NCBI GenBank assembly: GCA_029204225.1
Contig: CM055098.1
Span: 54,632,282-54,696,281 of the forward strand
Length of the DNA stretch: 64,000 nt
Source of the DNA: Diphasiastrum complanatum
Lineage: Eukaryota > Streptophyta > Lycopodiopsida > Lycopodiales > Lycopodiaceae
Direction: 5' to 3'
Shown here: one piece after another, positions 55,376 to 64,000 of the stretch
Numbering within the stretch: position 1 is the stretch's first letter
Layout of the letters: each line of letters opens with the position of its first letter
Program-made: the position numbers and the translations under genes
Notes under the pieces: generated by a model
Database searches by the model: none
The model's input: only the letters and a program-made list of their open reading frames with translations
What the model was told of the DNA's origin: nothing

Positions 55376-56237
55376 TGTTGAAAATTGTCACTTCTCACTT
55401 GACATTGGTTTTGTAAATATTGATCAAACATTAGAATAATGTTGATGATCTGATTTCACACGTGTAGAGCCTGTTCCCACGTGTGAAAGGATGTACTTTT
55501 CATGCTTGTATATATCTAAATTGATTTTGTATCAATCTAGTTAGTGTGAACATGATATGACTAGTTTTTAGTCAAGTTGACTAGTCACCTAGAAATTAGC
55601 TTTTCCTTGCATGTGCATGAGTAAATGCTCTCACATGGCAAGTGGATGTTCACACGTGTGTATAGAGTACTAGAAGATAAGAGTTGACCATTTTTCTTAG
55701 ATTCTATTTTGTAGGGAATATTCCTATATTCTAGGAGACTAGCTTTTTTGGATTTTAGCCATATTCTAGAAGGTCAACTTTGGATAAGGATCAAGGATGA
55801 ATCAAATGGATAGACCTGAGTGATGTGGCACTCTTCACACGTGTGAAGACCTGTTGGACTGTACCAGACTCGTGGATGTACTTGATCCATAAAAGGATCA
55901 TCATTTTGCTAACAAGATTGATGAGACTTTTGCATTCTACACTTTTGTGAGGTTTCTAGTCATTTGTCTTGTGATTTCTATGAATGATTGCTATCTAGGA
56001 TTATTGTACTTGTTGTTTCAGGTGCAGGCCGTACTGTGGACAGTACTCCACACGTGTGAGGCCGCTCTCACTAATTTATGATGTGTTGATCCATTGCTCT
56101 TGCTTAAATCCAAGTGTAGTGAATCTAGATCAAGATCTAATGTGTAGAACTTGATAGATCCATTGATTAAGCAACCAATAACTCTCTATGATTGTAAAGT
56201 ACAATCATTATTGTCCTAAAAACTGTAAAATTTATCA
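55376..56237 (+). repeat. Copia-C 3' LTR (862 bp) with five CACGTG palindromes
   Basis: It starts TGTTGAAAATTG and ends TTTATCA. CACGTG occurs at 55459-55464, 55478-55483, 55653-55658, 55838-55843 (inside the 16-bp palindrome cttcacacgtgtgaag) and 56051-56056. CACGTG is the G-box/E-box core recognised by plant bZIP and bHLH factors. About 0.2 copies would be expected by chance. A fragment of this LTR also lies at 37995-38209. Confidence 0.88.
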
Positions 56238-56384
56238 GTTTTCTTCCTCCAGATAGAGTTGGAGCTAAGGATGGTGCCGATTATGTCTCAGAGACTAATA
56301 CCACTTCTGTTCCTCTCAGCTCGCTGACTACGGCCGTGGCAATTTCAACTGTCTCCATTATTGTTTCTTCATTCTCGCATCATT

Positions 56385-56738
56385 TCATGCAAGTTTTGAA
56401 GAGCAATCATCTGCACCAATTAAGTCATGAATTTCGGGTGCCTCCGTATAATGCACTGTATCCGAACAAGACAGAACAAAATGGCGTTTTTCTCCATTAG
56501 AACCCCGGGTCATGAATTCAACCCTTTCAATCAATATGGTTTCAGGCATCACACCTATAGTTTCAACATCCTCCATCGAAAATCCAGGCTCACCAACCAA
56601 TACTTTGGAGACGACGAAGACTTTCATGTACTGGCCGCTAGAACTAGGCTTTTGAACAATTTTCCATGCCTTTGTAAAGAAAATTGGATTCACATCACCA
56701 ATGGGCATGAGGACAGTCTCTTCTACTGTGTAAAAAGC
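56385..56738 (-). CDS. Putative terminal exon of an unidentified gene
   Basis: An open frame of about 117 codons follows a good splice acceptor (gcgtttgcAG|GC at 56740-56739) and ends at TGA 56387-56385. The sequence reads like a globular protein (FFTKAWKIVQKP, KVFVVSKVLVGEPGFSMEDV, GVMPETILIERVEF, HFVLSCSDTVHY) with balanced composition, unlike the chance frames nearby. I do not recognise the family. No partner exon was found upstream (higher coordinates). The Copia-C LTR ends only 148 bp past its stop codon. Confidence 0.4.
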   Translation of the reverse strand, partial: AFYTVEETVLMPIGDVNPIFFTKAWKIVQKPSSSGQYMKVFVVSKVLVGEPGFSMEDVETIGVMPETILIERVEFMTRGSNGEKRHFVLSCSDTVHYTEAPEIHDLIGADDCSSKLA

Positions 56739-56849
56739 CTGCAAACGCTCATCATATAAACAACATTCGTATGAGAAGACGTAAACATAAGTTTTTAATA
56801 TATATATATATTATATATGAAAGTATATATATGAGTTTATGACAATATC

Positions 56850-56853
<4 letters not shown>

Positions 56854-56895
<42 letters not shown>
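56854..56895 (+). repeat. (TG)21 microsatellite
   Basis: A perfect TG run flanked by TA-rich sequence on both sides (56800-56850 and 56898-56910). Confidence 0.93.
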
Positions 56896-56898
<3 letters not shown>

Positions 56899-57031
56899 TA
56901 TATATATATGAATATAGAACCATATATTATCTTATATGTGATTAAGGTTTTTAAATTAGAAAAAAAGTTTTTAAAACTCACCCCCCTGTTAAATTAGATT
57001 TTCTAAATTTAAGAAAAGGTTAAATCTCCCC

Positions 57032-57055
57032 GCCCACCCGCCGCGGCGGGTGGGC
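57032..57055. repeat. 24-bp perfect GC-rich palindrome
   Basis: The sequence reads the same on both strands from 57032 to 57055, centred on ccg|cgg, with 12-bp arms. It stands between strongly AT-rich blocks and is not part of any recognised element. Confidence 0.9.
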
Positions 57056-57119
57056 CCATGGGATTATTAAGTGCTTCAATTGTGCTCTCCTTTCTCCTCA
57101 TCCCTTCCATGAACTTGCT

Positions 57120-58060
57120 AATACAAAAGTAGGGAAAAAAACATGAAAATCAAAAAAACCAAGAGAGATCAAAATATTATAAAAGATCAAAAAATAATCT
57201 TAAGAAAACCAAAAAACAAACATAAAAAATGACAAATAAGATTAGAATCTTGAAAACAATCTAAAAAGACAAAATACTGTAAAAAATTTGAAAAAAAACA
57301 CCATTTTATATAAACAATCTCAAAAAAAACATAAAAATAGAAAAAATATTAAAAAATTGAAAAAACCTTTAAAAAAACCAAATAATGTCAAAAAAATTTT
57401 TTTTTCAAGAAAACCAGAAATTAAAATAAAAAAAACCATAGAATTAAAAAAAAATAGAGTAAAAATAAATAAATTATCCCTAAAACCAAAAAATAACATA
57501 AAAAAATTGAAAAAACCTTTAAAAAAACAAAATAGTGTCAAAAAAAATAAAAAATTTGGAAAAACAAAAAAATAACATAAAAAGATCATAGAATAAAAAA
57601 AACAAAATAGTGTCCAAAAAAATAAATTTTCGAAAAAAAACAAAAAATCACATTAAAAAAATGAATACGTCTAAAAAAACTAAATATTCAAAAAACCAAA
57701 GATGAACATAAAAAAATAAAAATAAAAATAAAAAGACAAAATAATTTTCAAAATAAGAATTTTAAAAAATAACATAAAAAAATGATAGTACAATTAGCTA
57801 TAACTTGTTAAAAAACTAGATATTCAAAAAATTGAAAAAAAAAAATATTGCTAAAAATGTTGTTAAATCTTAAAAGAACCGCAATACAAATCTAAACCCT
57901 CTAAAAAACTAAAAATCCTACAAAAAAAAATCTAGAAAGCGTTGAAAGGATTTAACCTCAATTAAAAAAAAATATAAAAAATGGAATTCTACACTAGACC
58001 TTAAATAAATACAAATAATAATAATGACAAGATAAAAAGTTCACAAAACATATAAAAAAG
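57120..58060 (+). repeat. A-rich, purine-strand low-complexity block (about 940 bp)
   Basis: The plus strand is dominated by A runs of 4-9 with scattered C, T and G. The sub-unit 'aaaaacctttaaaaaaac' plus 'aaaata(a/g)tgtcaaaaaa' recurs at about 57360 and 57510, and a part at about 57600. Lysine-rich open frames here are composition artefacts. Confidence 0.8.
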
Positions 58061-58061
58061 T

Positions 58062-58245
58062 CAAGGACTAAGGGCTACAGACTAAGAGACAAGGGCTAGG
58101 GTTAAGGACTAAGGGCCAAGGGCTATAAATTAAGGGCGAAATGCTAAGGCTAAGGGCCTAGGGGCAAGGGCCAACGGCCAACGGGTATGGGCTAAGGGCT
58201 ACGAGTTAAGTGCCACTAGTTGAGGGCCTAGAGCTAAGGGCTAAA
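58062..58245 (+). repeat. Degenerate short tandem repeat around 'aagggctaaggg'
   Basis: Variants of (a)agggct(a/c)a recur about fifteen times in 184 bp. It resembles but does not equal plant telomere repeat permutations (ctaaggg against ccctaaa/tttaggg). Confidence 0.7.
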
Positions 58246-58386
58246 ATATCAATAATTTTGTTACAGTCTCATAATTTTGTTTATTATACAAATTTATTAT
58301 AATTTCATAATTTTGCTAAATATACTTCCAATAGCATTGTAAATCCTAACATAAAGTGTACCTATGATTTTTTTCAGAGTCACTAC

Positions 58387-58799
58387 ATGGACTGCTCGAG
58401 AGAAGATGTTCCAGTTGTTTTATTTTTTCAGAAAGAAGTGGTTTCATTTGGAAATGTCTTACCTACTGAATCAAGTAGAACATGTTTTTTCAGAGAAGTT
58501 GGTACGAATAAAAGTGTGGTTCTAATTTCAAAGGTGTTTAAAATAGATTGTGCAAGAAAAATCTTGTGGAATAATGCAGATATTCTCAAAATGTATGAAC
58601 TCGTTCTTGCCAAGTGTCCATATTATACAACATTGATGACGTTGTTGATTGTATGGATTTTGAAGGAGTAGTAGTTTTCATTGCTAAATTCAAAGACTAC
58701 TATCCTAGTGAAAAAAACTTGCTTGTTCTCGTGAAGGTGACTTCAATTACAGGAGAAGGAAATATTGCGAATGCCACGACAAATGACGGAGACCCTTAA
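58387..58799 (+). pseudogene. Unidentified coding-like sequence with one frame change
   Basis: The frame from ATG 58387 (REDVPVVLFFQKEVVSFG, SVVLISKVFKIDCARK) loses coding character near 58610, where another frame (NIDDVVDCMDFEGVVVFIAK, SEKNLLVLVKVTSITGE) takes over until 58799. Hydrophobic/charged alternation looks like beta-rich protein. No family is recognised. Confidence 0.35.
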
Positions 58800-59014
58800 A
58801 ATCAAACAATGATTTGGTGTTTGTCAAAGCTATTTTTGCACTCTAAATAGAGAAAACATGTATCATTTACTAAACCATTAAGTGAGTTTTACGTATTATT
58901 ATAAATGTTTAAATAGAAACAACATGAAGAAAATGTTGGGCCATCCTTGTGGTTCAAAAAGGGGTAACATCCAAAAAATGTCGACAAGATCAGTAGATGT
59001 AGAAAACAGATCCG

Positions 59015-59834
59015 TTGATTGTAATACAACAATATCAAGATGTCGAGGATGTGGTCACTCGTACTAATATATCTGCATCAGCATATAATTCGGATATTCT
59101 TATAGGTGTGGAGAATGTTGGAGAGGCTCTTGATAACAACAAAAATAAAAGACGTCATTCTGAAATCAGCATTCAAACAAAGCGTACACCGAAATCGTCA
59201 ATTTTTGCAAGTGTAAATGTATCCACCCGACGTAATTCAAATTTTTCAGAATTTGATTTCGATGAACATGATTACAAAGGCAACATATTACATGATGCTA
59301 ATATGACAAACGATCCTGCAAGATCAAGATGGTCACAAGCGGATGAACTTCTGAAAGATCTAAAAGATCCTTGTATTGCTCGAGGAGATGACGGCTTAGA
59401 AGGACACACCAATCCTCACTATTTTTGTTTTCAAATGATGAATGGTGAGCCAACCATGCAATGGAAATACTATTCTAATGATGGAAACAATGCATGGAGT
59501 ACTGAACCTTTCAACCTGTTGCAGCCGTGTACCTTCAAAAGATGAAGCCATCTTTCTAGCATCCATGAAGGATCTGGATCCAGATAAAATGAAAGGAATA
59601 ATGTCCTTAATTGATTATTTGCGGTTCATGAGCCAAAAGTTTCATGAATACAAGGATCGCAATGATGCATGTGTGGTGGAAACCACAAAACTTGTCGAAT
59701 ATCTTTCCAAAGAAGAAATGTTATCAGGATCAATGTATAGCCAAAAGGCTTTTTGGCCACAATCCTTGCCAACCACTTTTGATTCATCTGTATCAACTTC
59801 GATCAATGGGAGAGTTCCATACCTATTTGGGTAG
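59015..59834 (+). pseudogene. Unidentified coding-like sequence with one frame change
   Basis: 59015-59545 reads DARSRWSQ-like and acidic sequence (FSEFDFDEHDYKGNILHDAN, GLEGHTNPHYFCFQMMNGEP). From about 59545 another frame continues (DEAIFLASMKDLDPDKMKGI, SLIDYLRFMSQKFHEYKD) to TAG 59832. It may belong with the block at 58387 as one decayed gene. No known domain. Confidence 0.35.
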
Positions 59835-59866
59835 CAAAAGTTGTTGAAGTAAAGAAAAACTCAAAA

Positions 59867-60072
59867 GGCTTGGCCACAGAGTTTAAAGCATTATGGTATG
59901 AACCAAAATCTAATCAACGGCGTAGAAGCCAGAGAAAAGTTCACAACTCGGAGCTGTACAAAAATTGCTTAGAGAAAGAATGGATTCCACGGACCACAAT
60001 ATATGGGTGTAGATACAATTGTTCATGCATGAAAATCAAAGGCTTGGCCACAGAATTTAAAGCATTATGGTA
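59867..60072 (+). repeat. Direct repeat of about 34 bp
   Basis: 'aggcttggccacaga(g/a)ttta' followed by aagcattatggta occurs at about 59867-59899 and 60041-60073. Confidence 0.75.
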
Positions 60073-60073
60073 A

Positions 60074-60960
60074 TGTATCTAATTTAGTGAGTGTTGGTAG
60101 ATTCCAAATCTACAACAAGGCCAAATTTGGCTCCAAAAGATGTGTAATTCCTTCTGTAAATTCAGTTGTAAATATAGCTTGGCAATTTTGTAGAAAGCCA
60201 ATTGTATGCTAGGGTGTGCATGTCACCCTATTATAAGTAAATCATATTCCATGGCATGTGTATTATAAGACCATGAGGAATCTTGATGTAGAAAGTTTAA
60301 CGGCTTTTAGAAATTCTAAAGGTTGAAAATAGTTTCTAATTCTCAACCTTTAGAATATTGAAATAGTAAATCACTAGTCTAAAAGATTAAACTTCTACAA
60401 ATTTGTCTAGAATTGCACCAAAGTTGTGCATCTTTTGTAATAGTCTCTTGATATTGTAGGGCTTGGCCCAAGACCTTTAATTATAAATACGAACCACTTT
60501 TAGTGGCAAATGACACATTATGATTAAATTTCTATGAGAGTTCTTATAATACAGCTTGTTCAAAGTAGTATATGATTCAATGATGTTTATGTTTCTTTTA
60601 AATATCAAATTATGTTTATGTTTCTTTTGAAATTCTATATCAATGTTTATGTTTAAAAGTTGTCTATGTTATTCGGATCGACACTAATTTTGGACAATTA
60701 TATTAGGAGCTCATAGCTATTGGACAAAAGCATCAATAAATTTTAGAAAGTTAACTAGATTGTGACTTGTTGATGAAATTTGTCTTGTTTGGCTTATAGT
60801 TGTATTGAAATGAGATTCGAATTTGATAAAATCCCACTTCAAGAATTAGTAAGTTTTTATTATTTTTCTTGTTTGGCTCTTTTGCTACCATGTGTAAAAA
60901 ATAGTCCTAAATAAATTAAAAAGTCCAAAATTAATTGAGACAATGTTTAACATTTAATTG
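60074..60960. other. Stretch without recognised content
   Basis: No open frame, RNA gene or TE domain can be supported. The run 'tgtttatgtttctttt' is repeated at 60587 and 60613. Confidence 0.5.
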
Positions 60961-60974
60961 TGTTTTTGTTTAAA

Positions 60975-61990
60975 TGTCCGAAGGTCTCCCCAATGAAGAT
61001 AATGCACTTTAAGCAGGAGACGATAAAATTTGTGTTCAAAAATTCATATTCAGTTTCAGTGGTAGAGTGTTTTCCACCCAAGCTACTTCCATTTAGAGAA
61101 ATGGATTTAGAGATCATTGAAAAACATGACTCTCAACTTGAGGAATGATTCTCAAGTTGATACAGATAAAAAGTTGGCCTCCCTTGATGTGGATGAGATA
61201 CATGTACAGAAATTGTTTATACAAATATATTTATATTTTTCTATGGTTGTTCTTACATGTTTGTTTTCAAGTTATTATTCATTCATCTTCAATTTTTATG
61301 GTGTTCCTATATGTTTGTTTTTCATAGCCTTGGTCTGCCTTGCCTTTACCATGGTTTTTTTGGATAAGTTCAAAAAATGATCTGATTGAACCTTTGCCAC
61401 AACCAATCCGAACATGCAACATAAGTTCACTCAGATTTGTTGCGGCAAAGCTTCGATCAGATTATCTTCTAAACATATCCAAATATGTCAAGACAAGGAC
61501 AATACAGACCAAGGCAATGAAGACAAAAAATACAGCCGATATTGGTAACATGTTCGAGACTTCAACAAGGACAAGCATCGATTTGATATCTGATTGTAGT
61601 GGTCACTGGAGTTCAAGTGCCCGAAGATCTCTCCAATGGAGATAATGCATTTCGACAGGAGACAATTAAGCTTGTGGCAGAAGACAATTAAGCTTGTTAT
61701 CGAAACTCATATCCAGTTGCAATTATAGTGTGTCTCCACCATGGAAATGGAGATCATAAAAAAGAAAGAGCCTCATAGAAAAAGTGACTCATTGAATAGA
61801 TCATAGGAAAAGTGGTTTGTATATTTTCAAAATTGATGTATACAAAAAGTTATATTATATAATACAAAATTACATTTGTTAAAATCTATGAATCTTCAAT
61901 TTTGATGGATGTTCCAATATCTTTGCATTTTATATGTTCTTCCTACCTCGCTCTTACTTGCACAAGAGAAATTGTTTTAGTTAATTTATT
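60975..61990 (+). repeat. Diverged direct duplication, about 640-bp offset
   Basis: Copy one (about 60975-61375) and copy two (about 61618-61990) share 'cccgaag.tctc.ccaatg.agataatgca', 'caggagac.atta/aaa', 'atggatttagagatcat' against 'atggaaatggagatcat', and 'cttcaatttt.atgg..gttcc'. Short open frames in copy one encode two hydrophobic helices (61200-61370) with no known family. Confidence 0.65.
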
Positions 61991-62060
61991 TTTTAAAACT
62001 GATTCACTAAGAAATAGAAAAAATAAAAATTTTCATATAACATAACGTACCTTATACCAT

Positions 62061-62755
62061 TCAAAATTGATAGTACTGAGGTAGATCGAATTGCAACATG
62101 TCTAGTTCTGATCGAATGTGATTGAGACACCCATCTTTCTTAGCCTCAACCATTGCAAAAATGTTGTCATTTCTTTTCACTATTATTTCAAATTGTTCTA
62201 GAGAGTTTATTCCAAAATCTTGATCAAATGGCTTCCACTCATTTTTGCATTTTATCCATCCTCTATAATACAGCAGCAAAGTGAGCATTTGTTCTTCGAT
62301 GTGATATCTAAATGTCATTGATGAGTTACATACTCTACACTCAACATGCTGATTTCGTTTCATATCCCAACCATCATCCAACAGCTCGACAATTATTTCA
62401 GCACTCAAGTCCTTACAAATAAACATTGTTTTCATTCTCCGAACATTGCATTTGAAAAAAAAAAATCAACAAAAATAGTAAAAGGTAGATACCAATTTCA
62501 TCTATTATTCTTTGAACCAGTGTTACATTTTAATATACTCTGAATATCAATATATAGTCTAGATCGAAAACTTTCTGAAATTGCTGCATAAGGAGAAATC
62601 CATTCCTCACTCGAAAAATCTGGTAGAGGATATGGTTCTAATCTACCAACTAAATCATTTTTATCAAAAAAATAGGTGTGATCATAAAAGAAAACTCCCG
62701 ACTCTAAAAGTGATTTTGGAGAACGACCTTTATATTGTAAAATACCGATATCCAA
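62061..62755 (-). CDS. Unidentified, possibly two-exon, coding-like sequence
   Basis: 62755-62498 (VFFYDHTYFFDKNDLVGRLE, EEWISPYAAISESF) and 62435-62061 (DMKRNQHVECRVCNSSMTFR, FEIIVKRNDNIFAMVEAKKD) are the only protein-like frames of this end. They are separated by 62 bp with a T-rich run and a possible GT donor, but that is too short for a normal plant intron, so a frameshift is as likely. CRVC may belong to a zinc site. VEAKK could be the E-x-K of a PD-(D/E)XK nuclease, which is weak. Family unknown. Confidence 0.35.
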
Positions 62756-62769
62756 ATGTATGACATGAT

Positions 62770-64000
62770 AGAATGAAGAGAATGAGAGGTATATCTAAGA
62801 ATGACAAGAAGTTCCTAAACTACAAGGATTAGTTAACTACAGTTTACGACTATTGACATCAAATCAACCTCGAGTGTACAAAGACGGACAATAAAAGAGT
62901 ATTCGGGCAGTAACTATGGTCCAATCACAATCGGTTGTTCTTCCCGGCGGAATATTTGATAATCACGAAAATTTGGCCGGGAATGTTAAAAACAATTTCC
63001 GTCCATCAAGCACTGTTATAGTTCGTCACAGATGGACACCATTCATTGGGACACATAAGTGTTGAAAGCGTGTGAAGTCAAAAACAACATCTTGACAAAG
63101 GGCCCATTTTGAGTTCTAATATTCCCTAATGAAAGTTGAGGCATGCCACAGATAGGAAGAGTGGATGTGAGAATTTAGCTTTTAGTTACAATTTGACTGC
63201 AAACTCCATACTTGTCTTTAAAAATATTAAAAACTTTTCCATTTAATCTAGTGATTCTGCCTTGATTTCTAAATGTGCGATCTTCTTGAACTTTTTCTAT
63301 ACATATCACCACTTTAATCCCAAATCCGTCTTGATCTAAATCATTACTATGTCTTTATTCTTCTGTTCTGTCAAACTTGGATAGTGACTTGACCATCTAA
63401 CATGGCCCAAGCCTTATCATACATTAAATAATAGAAATAATAGAAAACATGAAGAACATGACAGCTTCTTACAAATGCAATTGGAATAATGATGATAGCT
63501 ATCAGAACTCTTATGAGAAATACAACCATTGGTGCAAAGCAACAGGTCAATTTGTGAATACCAAAAAATTTCAAGGATGGTTGCTAAAATGAGTTGTTTG
63601 AACTTATCATTGTATTTGTTTGTGCAGATTCAAGAAAATAGTGACTGAGAGCAAAAAAAGAACTATGGAAAAGGGGGTGGAGAGTAGTTTACTGGAATTA
63701 AAAAGATTGTGTCTATATGATTTCTTCCACGGAAGTAAATTTTCCATGATAGTGTGAAGATATTATTGAATGTTGCTTTGTGTTCAAAATGTCCACACGG
63801 GACCAGCATGTAGCGCAGGCATCCCAAAGGGAGCCGGGAACCACGACTTAGCATCCCAGCATTCAACTCTTGCCATCCAAACCCACTTGACATACAAGCA
63901 GCCAACTCGCCAACAACGATCAGACTTAACCAACTTGAAGTTCCGAAAACCAACATTGAGATCCAACCTGGCGCCATGCCAAATCGGGGGTCCCGATGTG
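62770..64000. other. Right end without recognised content
   Basis: The last 220 bp are GC-richer and open on both strands, but the frames contain no motif I recognise. No RNA gene or TE boundary was found. Confidence 0.45.

Noticed and set aside
57288-57643. Lysine-rich ORF on plus and phenylalanine-rich ORF on minus
   Set aside because: Both follow from the A-rich composition of the block. There is no start context, domain or splice signal.
58062-58245. True interstitial telomere
   Set aside because: The unit is not a clean TTTAGGG/CCCTAAA permutation and varies too much; kept only as a degenerate repeat.
1-64000. CRISPR array, bacterial operon, rRNA or tRNA gene
   Set aside because: Direct repeats lack regular spacers, the genes have introns and plant TE structure, and no clover-leaf or rRNA sequence was recognised. 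tRNA matches are only primer sites.

Overview
The window is nuclear DNA of a seed plant. The evidence is one recognisable intron-containing plant gene, whose exon 1 carries the plant-type N-terminus of a METTL10/AR401-like methyltransferase, embedded in plant LTR retrotransposons (Copia elements primed by initiator tRNA-Met, Gypsy elements primed by tRNA-Asp). The very long TE-filled introns and AT-rich, decayed TE landscape fit a large-genome plant. A gymnosperm is my guess, but nothing here proves it.

Layout. 1-25976 (minus): the methyltransferase gene. Exon 1 (25976-25729), exon 2 (12004-11885), exon 3 (11569-11351) and exon 4 (8443-8347) join in frame. Intron 1 is 13.7 kb, intron 2 is 315 bp and appears to be GC-AG, intron 3 is 2.9 kb, and intron 4 runs off the left edge and carries a nearly complete but coding-dead Copia element (Copia-A, 1-5417, antisense to the gene). 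Intron 1 holds a clean solo LTR of the same Copia family with a 5-bp target duplication, decayed Gypsy LTRs, a MITE-like inverted-repeat element and several tandem repeats. 25977-33500: gene-poor DNA with two decayed Copia fragments and tandem duplications.

33535-56237 is a dense nest of LTR elements: Copia-D 3' end (minus) split by a Gypsy element (Gypsy-F: LTR, TATA, tRNA-Asp PBS, a leader full of inverted-repeat motifs, gag and protease remnants); a second Gypsy-like block on the minus strand with an unassigned zinc-knuckle ORF; Copia-B (gag-protease-integrase, plus); a CACTA-type transposase fragment; an unrecognised decayed transposase-like gene (47.1-49.1 kb, minus); a second tRNA-Asp type Gypsy LTR; Copia-E (RT-RNaseH, minus); and Copia-C (integrase to RNaseH plus a full 3' LTR, plus), which meets Copia-E head to head at about 53188.

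56238-64000 has no recognised gene: one exon-like ORF (56385-56738, minus), a TG microsatellite, a 24-bp GC-rich perfect palindrome, about 0.9 kb of A-rich DNA, decayed ORFs of unknown nature, and a diverged duplication.

Only the methyltransferase gene looks functional. The others are transposon genes with stops, frameshifts or lost catalytic parts. The observations most worth following are the GC-AG intron in the methyltransferase gene, repeated CACGTG palindromes shared by three Copia LTRs, the hairpin-motif array in the Gypsy-F leader, loss of the reverse-transcriptase core in two separate Copia elements, and two unassigned TE-like ORFs. No clearly new biological system was demonstrated.
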